Shown here piece after piece: positions 16,784-23,725 of a stretch of DNA of 34,643 nucleotides. How positions within the stretch are numbered: position 1 is the stretch's first letter; the number at the start of each line of letters is the position of its first letter. The position numbers were made by a program, and so were the translations under genes. Under the pieces are notes generated by a model. It saw only the letters and a list, made by a program, of their open reading frames with translations, did not search any database and was not told where the DNA came from. Source of the DNA: Chloroflexota bacterium (lineage in GTDB: Bacteria; Chloroflexota; Dehalococcoidia; DSTF01; JACRBR01); NCBI GenBank assembly GCA_025355835.1, contig JANXYW010000396.1, positions 1 to 34,643 of the forward strand. Direction: 5' to 3'.

Positions 16784-17203
16784 CTATCCGTCCCCGCCTG
16801 GCTCAGGCAAGTCGAGCGCGAGACTCCAGGTTCCGCGGAAGGTCGACGCTGCGAGCGTACCCGACGCCGTACAGCGCCCCGTCGCAGATGCAAAAACCCC
16901 GGTTCCGCCGTCGATCTCGTACTCCAGCCGCATCTCGTGATCGGCGAGATCACCTGCGTCCGTGGCTCCGGATTCAACCACCTCCCCGCGCAGCAACGAG
17001 CCGAATATTTCCGCCCCGTCGTCACGAGCAAGCGTTATGTCACCTTCCCCGGCGCTCGATACCAGCCCGATGTTCCATGCCACCAGACCGGACATCACCC
17101 AAACGCCGTCGTCGCTCTCACCATCCAGCGACACCGTCTCCGTCCCATTGAGCAGCTCCACCCGCTCCACAACCTCACCCGAAATGACGATCTCGATCTC
17201 CAT
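16784..17203 (-). CDS. Small predicted beta-barrel protein (AOC/DUF3224-like)
   Basis: A 139-residue acidic protein with no signal peptide or membrane segment. Alternating hydrophobic residues suggest beta strands. The block EIDGGTGVFASATGRCTASG followed by GTLAASTFRGTWSL resembles the 'GTG.F..ATG.G...G' pattern of allene-oxide-cyclase-barrel-like (DUF3224-type) proteins, whose bacterial members are mostly uncharacterised. The start is an ATG at 17201-17203 with AGGTAGG 8 nt upstream. It lies 88 bp upstream of the GGDEF-HD-GYP gene on the same strand, but a functional link is only a guess. Family assignment is by pattern and is uncertain; that it is a real gene is supported by the Shine-Dalgarno sequence and normal composition. 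Confidence 0.6.
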   Translation of the reverse strand: MEIEIVISGEVVERVELLNGTETVSLDGESDDGVWVMSGLVAWNIGLVSSAGEGDITLARDDGAEIFGSLLRGEVVESGATDAGDLADHEMRLEYEIDGGTGVFASATGRCTASGTLAASTFRGTWSLALDLPEPGGDG

Positions 17204-17316
17204 GCCAACAACCTACCTCATCACTCCGCCCGACCATCCCCCGTGACCCACGACGACCAGTTCAATCCATCGCACGTAAAGCGGCTTTCCAGCCCGCGCG
17301 CCGGGCCGAAAACCAT

Positions 17317-17364
17317 CTCCTCTCCGCCGGGCGGAGAGGACCAGCGCGCAGCGCGGAGGTGAGG
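17317..17364. repeat. REP-like element, family 1, diverged copy
   Basis: CTCCTCTCCGCC-GG-GCGGAGAGGA palindrome followed by a GCGCAGCGCGGAGGTGAGG tail, matching the layout of the sufB-sufD copies (palindrome, then a ...GGTGAGG end). Confidence 0.7.
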
Positions 17365-17390
17365 TCTCCTGCGACCTCTGTGGCTCACCC

Positions 17391-17421
17391 AAAAGAAAAA
17401 CGGCGGGCACATCGCCCGCCG
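17391..17421 (-). terminator. Rho-independent terminator of etfBA
   Basis: On the minus strand an 8-bp stem CGGCGGGC / GCCCGCCG with a 5-nt loop is followed directly by TTTTTCTTTT. It lies 36 bp after the etfA stop. This is the clearest intrinsic terminator in the window. Confidence 0.93.
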
Positions 17422-17456
17422 CTTCGTTTCCCGTCTCCCGCATCCCGCGTCCAACC

Positions 17457-18419
17457 CTACCCTTCCGCGCGCACTTTCTTCACCGCCGCCAGGAACGCCG
17501 GCAGTACCGTCTTGTAGTCGCCGACGATGCCAAACCGCGACGCCTTGAAGATGTTCGCGTCCGGATCCTTGTTGATCGCCACAATGTTCTTCGATCCGGA
17601 GCAGCCCGCCATGTGCTGGCTCGCACCCGACACCGCCACCGCGATATACAACGTCGGGCTGACGACCTTGCCCGTCAGACCAACCTGCTCCCCCACGGGA
17701 CGCCAGCCGAGGTCCGCGACGGCGCGGCTCGCGCCGACCGCGCCGCCCAGCTCCTTCGCCAGCGCTTCGATATCTGCGAACCCTTCCGGCCCACCGAGAC
17801 CGCGGCCGCCGGTGACGACCGTGTCCGCGTCCTCCAGCCGTACGCCTTCAGAAGCCGCGACATTGCGCGCAACAACCTTCGTGCGAATGCCCGACGCGTC
17901 AAACGCGACCTTCTCCACCACACCGGCGCTGCCGCCCTCGGCCGCGTCCTGCGATTTCGGCCGCACCGTCGCGATCGCCGGCGTCGACGTGAAGCCGTTC
18001 ACCGCGCGCGCGTTACCGCCGTACGCTGGCCGGGTCGTGTGCAGCTTCCCGTCCTTCATCTCCAACGACGTCGTGTCCATCGCCACGGCCGTGCCGAGTT
18101 TGAACGACAACGCGGGACCCAGATCACGTCCCGCGTTCGTCTGCCCCAGCAGAATGATCGCCGGATCCGCCAGCGCCACCACCGCAGCCGCAGCATTCGT
18201 GAAGCCGTCCGTCGTGTACTCCGCCAGCGCCGCGTCGTCGACCACGTATGTTTTCTCAACGCCCGTGACGCCGCTCGCCGCACCTTCGACGCCCGATCCG
18301 AGCAGCATCGCCGACACCGGACCCGCGCCCAACCGCTGCGCCGCGCCGACCAACTCCTGCGTCACAGCGGCGATCTTTCCGTCCATCAGCTCCGCCAGAA
18401 TAAGCACTCCGTTTGCCAT
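17457..18419 (-). CDS. etfA: Electron transfer flavoprotein, alpha subunit
   Basis: A 320-residue EtfA, normal length. The C-terminal FAD-binding domain carries the family signature: VVTGGRGLGGPEGF, GASRAVADLGWRP, QVGLTGKVVSPTLYIA, GASQHMAGCSGSKNIVAIN and NIFKASRFGIVGDY. With EtfB it carries electrons from acyl-CoA and other dehydrogenases to the quinone pool in the cytoplasm. The start is an ATG at 18417-18419 with GGAG just upstream. It follows etfB by 112 bp and ends at a strong terminator. No ETF-quinone oxidoreductase or bifurcating partner is adjacent, so a conventional rather than bifurcating role cannot be decided here. Confidence 0.97.
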   Translation of the reverse strand: MANGVLILAELMDGKIAAVTQELVGAAQRLGAGPVSAMLLGSGVEGAASGVTGVEKTYVVDDAALAEYTTDGFTNAAAAVVALADPAIILLGQTNAGRDLGPALSFKLGTAVAMDTTSLEMKDGKLHTTRPAYGGNARAVNGFTSTPAIATVRPKSQDAAEGGSAGVVEKVAFDASGIRTKVVARNVAASEGVRLEDADTVVTGGRGLGGPEGFADIEALAKELGGAVGASRAVADLGWRPVGEQVGLTGKVVSPTLYIAVAVSGASQHMAGCSGSKNIVAINKDPDANIFKASRFGIVGDYKTVLPAFLAAVKKVRAEG

Positions 18420-18481
18420 CGTCTCGTCTCCGTCCTATCGCGGCCCGTCACTTCGCCGCGCTCAGTTCCCGCTACCCGGGC

Positions 18482-18523
18482 TAGGTTCTAGGTTCTAGCT
18501 TCTAGGTTCCAGGTTCTTGGTTC
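18482..18523. repeat. Six tandem copies of the heptamer TAGGTTC (degenerate)
   Basis: Units are TAGGTTC, TAGGTTC, TAGCTTC, TAGGTTC, CAGGTTC and TTGGTTC, in the gap between etfB and etfA. Related GAACCTA-type units follow the zinc-ribbon gene at 33083-33110, where they supply its stop codon. Confidence 0.85.
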
Positions 18524-18531
18524 CAGTGGCC

Positions 18532-19326
18532 TTAGATCAGTTTCGCGTCCTGAAGCCGCTTCGCCAGCGCCATCGCCTGCTCTTCCGGCGTGTCGCCTGC
18601 CATGATCTCCACCTTCGTGTCGACCACCGGCACATACAGCGCTTCGAGCGTCAACTTCTGGCCCAGCGTTCCGGCATCCAGGCCGAGATCGCCCGCAGCC
18701 CACGTCGTGACCTGCTTCTTGCCGGCCGCCATGATCTGCGGCAGTTTCGGATAACGCGGCTCGCCCAGTTCGTTGCTCACGCTGACAACAGCCGGCAGCG
18801 ACGCCTCCACCGTCTCGAGCGAGTCCGGCAGCACGCGCTCCACCGTCACCGTGCCACCGGCGACGGCAACGCGCTTGCCAAACGTGATCACCGGCGCGCC
18901 CAGCATGCCCGCGATGAGCGTCGGCGTCACTCCGCTGTCCCAGTCGACTGCCTGCCGTCCGGTCAGCACCAGGTCGACATCGCCCAGCTTTTTGACGGCC
19001 GTGCTAAGCACCGTTGCCGCGCCGTAGCTGTCGAGATCATCGAACGCCGCATCCGTGAGCAACACGCCCTCGTCCGCGCCCATCGCCAGGCCCTGCTTGA
19101 TCACATCGCGCGCGGTCGCGGCGCCCATGCTCATGATCGTCACCTTCGTGGTAGCGTCCGCGTCTTTGATCCGCATCGCCGCTTCCGCAGCGATCGCGTC
19201 AAACTGACTCGTCACCGGGGCCACGCCCTGCGGCGGCACAACCTTCTTCGCGGCTTCGTCAACTTTGAAGCTCGAAGGCGGGATATCCCAGTCGGGAACC
19301 TGCTTCACCAAGACAACAATATGCAA
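18532..19326 (-). CDS. etfB: Electron transfer flavoprotein, beta subunit
   Basis: A 264-residue EtfB, the AMP-binding partner of EtfA. Signatures are IVVLVKQVPDW, NQFDAIAAEAA-like (here TSQFDAIAAEAAMRIKD), DLVLTGRQAVDWDSG and LPAVVSVSNELGEPRYP. The start is a TTG at 19324-19326, with GGAGGG 6 nt upstream. This matches the usual EtfB N-terminus (MHIVVLVKQVPD), whereas an in-frame start 105 bp upstream adds Arg-rich non-homologous sequence. It is first of the etfBA pair; 323 bp of non-coding sequence lie upstream. Confidence 0.96.
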   Translation of the reverse strand: MHIVVLVKQVPDWDIPPSSFKVDEAAKKVVPPQGVAPVTSQFDAIAAEAAMRIKDADATTKVTIMSMGAATARDVIKQGLAMGADEGVLLTDAAFDDLDSYGAATVLSTAVKKLGDVDLVLTGRQAVDWDSGVTPTLIAGMLGAPVITFGKRVAVAGGTVTVERVLPDSLETVEASLPAVVSVSNELGEPRYPKLPQIMAAGKKQVTTWAAGDLGLDAGTLGQKLTLEALYVPVVDTKVEIMAGDTPEEQAMALAKRLQDAKLI

Positions 19327-19515
19327 CTTCGTCCCTCCCTTGGGCAGAATCGCGGTTTCACGAAAACGGGTCAGGGTGCGTTGTTCAGCACGAGGCGCAA
19401 ACCGGCACCTGAGGCCGATCGCAAGGTACATAACCGCGCCCGTTAGGTCTAGCTTCCAGAGCGACCTTCAACCGCGCCTAGCGTCGCAGCTTGCTGGGCC
19501 ATAAGTCGCCGGCCT

Positions 19516-19550
19516 GCAAGGTCAACAGGCGCCCCGCCTGTTGACCTTGC
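19516..19550. repeat. Perfect 16-bp inverted repeat with 3-nt loop
   Basis: GCAAGGTCAACAGGCG (19516-19531), CCC, CGCCTGTTGACCTTGC (19535-19550). It lies about 100 bp past the stop of the questin-oxidase-like gene. No T-run follows on either strand, so it may be an unusual terminator, a protein-binding site or a mobile palindrome. Confidence 0.85.
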
Positions 19551-19597
19551 GTTCGAAACGAAGACAAACCATGGCAACAAGCCACAACGCGTCGGAC

Positions 19598-19620
19598 GAC
19601 AGCCGTCCCCGGCTATCCTG
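19598..19620. repeat. REP-like palindromic element, family 2, diverged copy C
   Basis: ACAGCCGTCCCCGGCTATCC. It has the same core and orientation as the copies at 6747, 6845 and 33144, with one arm partly decayed. Confidence 0.6.
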
Positions 19621-19649
19621 CAGTGCGCTTTGATATACGGACCCACGCG

Positions 19650-20684
19650 CTACCGCCGCAGCCGCACCACAACATCCCGCGCCGCAACAACGAACGCCGG
19701 GTCGCCCGTAATTCGATGCTCCTTCAAGCACGCCTCCGTGAACTTGATCGCGTGCTCATCCCGCCCCGCCACCGCCTGCTCGATCAGATCGGCCGTGTCG
19801 AACTCCACCGCCGCATCGAACGTCGGCACCGCATCCGGCGCAAGGTCCGCGTACGCGGCGTAGATCGAGGCGCACGCCTGCCACGTGTAGCGCATGGCGG
19901 CCTGGCGCGTGGCGTCGGTCAGATGCGGCGCCAGCGTTCGCAGCGCGCTCGGCGCGGTCACGCAGTGGATGAACGAGATCGACGCCGTTTGCGCATTCGC
20001 GAGATAGTGCCGCACGAGCGTCCGCGTCAGATCCGAGACGAACGCGTCCGCATCACCGTCCGTCGCCACGTAGCCAATGACCGGCCCGAACGTCTCCGGA
20101 TCGACGCCCTTCACGGCATCGAAAATCATGCCGTACGTGCGGCGCTGCCAATCGACGCGCGGGACCAACGCCAGCGCCTCGCCGATGTTCATCGTTCCGA
20201 TGACGCCGGTTGCGGATGGCAACTCCTGGTAGCGCGCCGCCCAGTACCCCAGGCCCTCCGCCAGTTCGTGCAGTCGGGCCGCGCTCTCGCCCGCATCGAG
20301 CGTGCGCACCGCGTGAGCCGTCCGCAACAAGCCGTGCGTCGCGCCCGCCATAATGCCCGGTCCCAGCCGCGCCACCCACGTCTCAAGTACCTCGCGCCAG
20401 GGCCGCTCGCGCACGTCACGGTCGAAAAACGCGATCCAGTCGCCCACGCGCTTCAGATGCCCGAGCGCCTCGCGCCAGCTCGCCGCATCGATCGCGTTGC
20501 GCGCCTCCGGGTGCTCGGCCAGCCTCGGCGCGTACCAGTCCACCCAGCGCTCGACGGCGGCGGTGCGGCCCAGTGTCACCAGCGCTTCCGCCGCCATCGG
20601 CCCGTGGTTCGAAAGCCCCGGCCCGAACTCCGGACCGGTCTTCGCGAAGCGGTCAAGCACGTCATCGAGCGCAGTTGCATCCAT
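19650..20684 (-). CDS. Questin-oxidase-like (DUF4243) protein
   Basis: A 344-residue, mostly helical, soluble protein. The N-terminal GPGLSNHGPMAAEALVTLGR followed by VERWVDWYAPRL matches the 'LSNH.PM...AL..LG' opening of the questin oxidase-like family. Further conserved blocks are FIHCVTAPSALRTLAPHL and TWQACASIYAAYAD. In fungi the founding member (GedK/questin oxidase) opens an anthraquinone ring; bacterial members are mostly uncharacterised, so the reaction here is unknown. The start is the ATG 20682-20684 with GGAGGT 6 nt upstream; an in-frame start 48 bp earlier has no such site. No aromatic-polyketide genes are nearby, so a natural-product role is not supported by context. Confidence 0.8.
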   Translation of the reverse strand: MDATALDDVLDRFAKTGPEFGPGLSNHGPMAAEALVTLGRTAAVERWVDWYAPRLAEHPEARNAIDAASWREALGHLKRVGDWIAFFDRDVRERPWREVLETWVARLGPGIMAGATHGLLRTAHAVRTLDAGESAARLHELAEGLGYWAARYQELPSATGVIGTMNIGEALALVPRVDWQRRTYGMIFDAVKGVDPETFGPVIGYVATDGDADAFVSDLTRTLVRHYLANAQTASISFIHCVTAPSALRTLAPHLTDATRQAAMRYTWQACASIYAAYADLAPDAVPTFDAAVEFDTADLIEQAVAGRDEHAIKFTEACLKEHRITGDPAFVVAARDVVVRLRR

Positions 20685-20813
20685 AGCGGCACCTCCAGGA
20701 TCAGCATACGCAACGGCCGGCGCACGAAGCATCGGCCGTTGCGCCGAAGCTGTCTACATCAATGGAAGTAGCCGCGAGGAGTGAGATGAGACGTTCGGCC
20801 GAGAACACCGCGC

Positions 20814-21932
20814 CTACAGCGCGTTCAGCGCGTCGATCAACTGCCGGATACGCCCAAAGTTGTGCACCGGCCGCAGCGCGATGCGCGCCAGATCGACGCC
20901 GTCGCCGTCGCGCGCTTCCGCAGGCGTGATGCCGATCGGCTCGATGCGTCCCGCCGTAACCACATCGCCGAACGCATCGTTTAGCGTCTCGAGCTGCTCC
21001 GCCGAAGGCGCACGTCGCAACCGAATCACCAACCGCTCGCCGACGTACCGCGCCGAGTCGTAGTTCGTGTAGAACCGCTCGATGATCGCCACCGCTGCGT
21101 CGATGCTGTTCGCCCGCTCGAACAGCGCCAGATCCTCCGGCGACGCCAGCCCGCGATCGACCAGGTGCGCCTTCACGAAGCGTTCCCAGTGCCGCCAGTA
21201 ATCGCCGCCTTTCGGCTCCAGCAGCACCACCGGCCGAATCGCCGTTTTGCCCGTTTGCATCAGCGTCAGCAACTCGAAGCCTTCGTCCATCGTGCCGTAG
21301 CCGCCCGGCAGCAGCACAAAGGCGTCCGACTCCTTCATGAAGGTGACCTTGCGCGTGAAGAAGTACTTGAAGTCGATCAGCTTGGGATCGCCTGCGATGA
21401 AGCCGTTCGCGCTCTGCTCGCCTGGCAGCTTGATGCCGACGCCGAAGCTGTTGCGCTTCCCCGCGCCCTCATGCCCGGCCGCCATGATCCCCGGTCCCGC
21501 ACCCGTGATCACCATCCACCCGCGCGCCGCAATCTCGTACCCAAAGTCACGCGCGATCGCGTACTCCGGATCGTCGTTCGCCGTTCGCGCCGATCCGAAC
21601 ACGCTGACCTTGCGCACGCCACGATACGGCGCAAACACCCGAAACGCGCGGCCCAATTCGTGCAGCGATCGCCGCACCAGCTTCATCTCGCCACGATTCG
21701 CCGTCCGCGCGATGCGGAACGCAGTCTCCAGCGTGTCCTGCAACAAATCCGCATTCGGCACATCGACGCCCGCGAGCAGCTCGGCGATCTTCGCATCCAA
21801 CGCCGCGTCGCCAGATCCGGCGCGCCGCCTGATCCGCTGCCGCGTCGCGCTCGTGCGGACGCTCGCCGGCTCCAGCGGCTCCACTCCCGCGACTTGGCGC
21901 TCCGTCTCGTGCTTCTCCGGCGTGTGTTCCAT
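20814..21932 (-). CDS. LOG-family Rossmann-fold protein (nucleoside monophosphate phosphoribohydrolase-like)
   Basis: A 372-residue protein with a central LOG/TIGR00730-type Rossmann domain (about 105-290): VSVFGSARTAND, VITGAGPGIMAAGHEGAGK and the catalytic PGGYGTMDE. In this family the Arg and Glu of the PGGxGTxxE region cleave the N-glycosidic bond of nucleoside 5'-monophosphates; plant homologues release cytokinins. It is longer than typical LOG proteins (about 190 residues). It has an N-terminal charged helical extension (1-100) and a C-terminal domain (about 295-372), the layout of the larger bacterial LOG/PpnN-like branch. The start is an ATG at 21930-21932 with GGGAAG upstream. Function in this host is unknown. 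Confidence 0.87.
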   Translation of the reverse strand: MEHTPEKHETERQVAGVEPLEPASVRTSATRQRIRRRAGSGDAALDAKIAELLAGVDVPNADLLQDTLETAFRIARTANRGEMKLVRRSLHELGRAFRVFAPYRGVRKVSVFGSARTANDDPEYAIARDFGYEIAARGWMVITGAGPGIMAAGHEGAGKRNSFGVGIKLPGEQSANGFIAGDPKLIDFKYFFTRKVTFMKESDAFVLLPGGYGTMDEGFELLTLMQTGKTAIRPVVLLEPKGGDYWRHWERFVKAHLVDRGLASPEDLALFERANSIDAAVAIIERFYTNYDSARYVGERLVIRLRRAPSAEQLETLNDAFGDVVTAGRIEPIGITPAEARDGDGVDLARIALRPVHNFGRIRQLIDALNAL

Positions 21933-21997
21933 GGCTTCCCTATGCTGCGTCCGGCCGTACGCTCCCGAAATGTTCCTAAACTTCTACGGTGGCCCCA

Positions 21998-22245
21998 ACA
22001 CTCTTCGCGCCCTTCGCCCCTTTGCGGTGGCCCTAAATCTTCCGAAACGCCCCCAACCAACCCTCTGTGTCCTCTGTGACCTCTGTGGTGGAAACCTTCT
22101 CCCGACACTCTTCGCGTCCTTCGCCCCTTTGCGGTGGCCCTAAATCTTCCGAAACGCCCCCAACCAACCCTTTGTGTCCTCTGTGACCTCTGTGGTGAAA
22201 CCTTCCCCAATACCTTCGCGCCCTTCGCGTCTTCGCGGTGAACCC
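21998..22245. repeat. 107-bp tandem duplication with a third partial copy
   Basis: Copy 1 is 21998-22104 and copy 2 is 22105-22211. They differ at only a few positions (for example CGCGCCC/CGCGTCC, CCTCTGTGT/CCTTTGTGT and one G lost). A partial third copy (CCTTCGCGCCCTTCGCG...) reaches about 22245. Internally the unit contains short near-repeats such as GTGTCCTCTGTGACCTCTGT. Related TCCTTCGTGTCCTTCGTGG lies at 33318-33340. Confidence 0.9.
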
Positions 22246-22288
22246 AAAGGACCTACCAGTCTACGCACAATCTTGCCGGATCGAACGG

Positions 22289-22330
22289 ACGGCAGAAGGC
22301 CCGAAGCTTTCGCCCCGGGCCTTCTGCCGT
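22289..22330 (-). terminator. Hairpin past the cold-shock gene (probable terminator)
   Basis: Perfect 15-bp arms ACGGCAGAAGGCCCG (22289-22303) and its complement (22316-22330) with a 12-nt loop, 23 bp after the stop codon. There is no T-run on the minus strand, so intrinsic termination is uncertain; transcript-end protection is an alternative. Confidence 0.55.
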
Positions 22331-22353
22331 GCTCTCGATAGTCTTGCGCGTGA

Positions 22354-22569
22354 TCAGCCGGTGACGCGCACGTTGATCGCGCGGCTGCGCTTCGGGTCGC
22401 GCGGATCCGACTCGGTGTCGAATTCGACGTTCTGCCCCTCATTCAGTTCATCGAAGATGCCGCCCGTCAACGCGGAGCTGTGGAAGAAGATGTCTTCCTC
22501 GGCGCCGTCCGGCCGGATGAATCCGAAGCCGCGGTCCCGCACGAGCCGCTTGATCTGTCCGTTTGCCAT
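22354..22569 (-). CDS. Cold-shock domain protein (CspA family)
   Basis: A 71-residue single cold-shock domain, slightly longer than CspA (about 66-70). It binds single-stranded RNA and DNA as a chaperone. RNP1 is RGFGFI (residues 13-18) and RNP2 is DIFFHSSA (26-33), with the aromatic surface residues in place. The first strand reads GQIKRLVRDRGFGFI instead of the common GTVKWFN, so the usual Trp is missing. The start is an ATG at 22567-22569, with AGGAAGG about 12 nt upstream. The 232-bp upstream gap is long enough for the structured leader typical of cold-shock mRNAs, but none could be proved. A strong hairpin follows the gene. Confidence 0.95.
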   Translation of the reverse strand: MANGQIKRLVRDRGFGFIRPDGAEEDIFFHSSALTGGIFDELNEGQNVEFDTESDPRDPKRSRAINVRVTG

Positions 22570-22801
22570 GTTCTCTGCGTTCCTTCCTATCGCCGTGGGG
22601 TCCTTCGGTGCTCCGGCGTCGACGATGGCCGGCGAACCACGGCGTTCTGCCCGTGTCGTTGCGTCCGCTCAAAAGCGAGCGCGGCCTCATGTCCGTGGGT
22701 CGTCGTGTGCGCCGAAAAGAAGGGCGTCATTGGACGTATTGCGGAGGGGCCGTATGCGCTGACGGTACCAAACACCCCCGCCAAAAGGCAACCGCCCAAC
22801 G

Positions 22802-23725
22802 TCACTTCGCGGACTGCGCACGAAACCACGCGACCGTGCGCTCCAGACCTTCGCGCAGTCCCACCTCCGCGCGCCAGCTAGTCGCAGCAGCCAGCTTCGC
22901 CGATGACGCATACGTCGCAGGCACGTCGCCGGCGCGCACGCCCAGATCCTCGATCGGCACGTCGTACCCTGCAATGTCTGTGATCTCGCGGATCACATCG
23001 ATCATCTTCGAGCCCGTGTCCGAGCCGACGTTGAAGTACTGCAACCCCGATAACCCAAGCACCGCTGCGTGTGCGCGCGCCAGATCGTCGACGTAGATGA
23101 AGTCGCGGATCTGTTCGCCGCTCCAGTACAGCGGGATCGCCTTCTTCGCCAGCACCGACGTGACGAAGTTCGGGATCGCGTGCGTCTCCGGCTCGTGCAA
23201 CTCGTTCGGCCCGTACGGGTTGAAGTAGCGCAAAATGATCGCGTCCATGCCGTACAGCGAGTTGTACGTCGCGACGAACGCTTCCGTCGATACTTTCGAC
23301 GCACCATACGGGTTCGATTGCGCGCCCAGCGGATCTTCTTCGCTGATCGGCAGCCGTTTCGGCGTGCCATATACCGTCGCGCTCGACGAGAACACGATCT
23401 TGCCGACATCGGACTTGTGCATCGCTTCCAGCAGGCGCACGGAGTTGACGATGTTGTTCTCGGCGAACAGCACCGGCTCAAGCACGGAACGCCCGACTTC
23501 GATGAACGCCGCCATGTTGATCACGGCGTCGTGCCCGCGCAGCCAGCCGCGTAACTGCTCTTCGTCGCGCAGGTCGCCTTCGATGAAGCGAGCGCCCTCG
23601 GGCACAAGACCGCGGAAGCCCTTCGACAGATTGTCGAGAACCGTCACCTCGTGCTGCGCTTCCAGCAAGACCTGGGTCAGGGATGACCCGATGAAACCCG
23701 CGCCGCCCGCGACGAATACGCGCAC
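22802..23725 (-). CDS. NAD-dependent sugar-nucleotide epimerase (GalE-like)
   Basis: A 307-residue extended short-chain dehydrogenase. The NAD-binding motif GGAGFIG is at 7-13, the active-site Ser cluster SSSATVYG at 113-120 and the catalytic YGASK at Tyr140/Lys144. DFIYVDDLARAH and RYFNPYGPN are typical of UDP-glucose 4-epimerase and its relatives. It interconverts UDP-sugars for glycan synthesis; the exact substrate cannot be read. The start is a GTG at 23723-23725 that shares its first base with the fabF stop (TAGTG), giving the N-terminus MRVFVAGGAG. A longer in-frame version would run into fabF and has no homology. The 1-bp overlap implies translational coupling to fabF. Confidence 0.92.
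   Translation of the reverse strand: MRVFVAGGAGFIGSSLTQVLLEAQHEVTVLDNLSKGFRGLVPEGARFIEGDLRDEEQLRGWLRGHDAVINMAAFIEVGRSVLEPVLFAENNIVNSVRLLEAMHKSDVGKIVFSSSATVYGTPKRLPISEEDPLGAQSNPYGASKVSTEAFVATYNSLYGMDAIILRYFNPYGPNELHEPETHAIPNFVTSVLAKKAIPLYWSGEQIRDFIYVDDLARAHAAVLGLSGLQYFNVGSDTGSKMIDVIREITDIAGYDVPIEDLGVRAGDVPATYASSAKLAAATSWRAEVGLREGLERTVAWFRAQSAK

Larger units (their letters stand above)
19327..19649. other. 323-bp non-coding region between etfB and the questin-oxidase-like gene
   Basis: No credible gene. It should hold the etfBA promoter, but I cannot fix -35/-10 boxes. Its right half contains a perfect 16-bp inverted repeat (19516-19550) and a diverged family-2 palindrome (19598-19620), both within about 130 bp of the stop codon of the gene to the right. 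Confidence 0.6.
21933..22353. other. 421-bp non-coding repeat region between the cold-shock and LOG genes
   Basis: No credible gene. It is filled by a 107-bp tandem duplication (21998-22211), a shorter third partial copy to about 22245, and a perfect 15-bp hairpin (22289-22330) just past the cold-shock gene. The 65 bp next to the LOG gene would contain its own promoter if it has one; none is clear. Confidence 0.75.

Noticed and set aside
16696..17031. N-terminal extension of the GGDEF-HD-GYP frame
   Set aside because: The extra 112 residues are Arg/Ser-rich, overlap the small barrel-protein gene and lack homology. A good start with a Shine-Dalgarno is at 16695.
21998..22245. Possible CRISPR array
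   Set aside because: The repeats are contiguous 107-bp units without unique spacers, and no cas genes are nearby.
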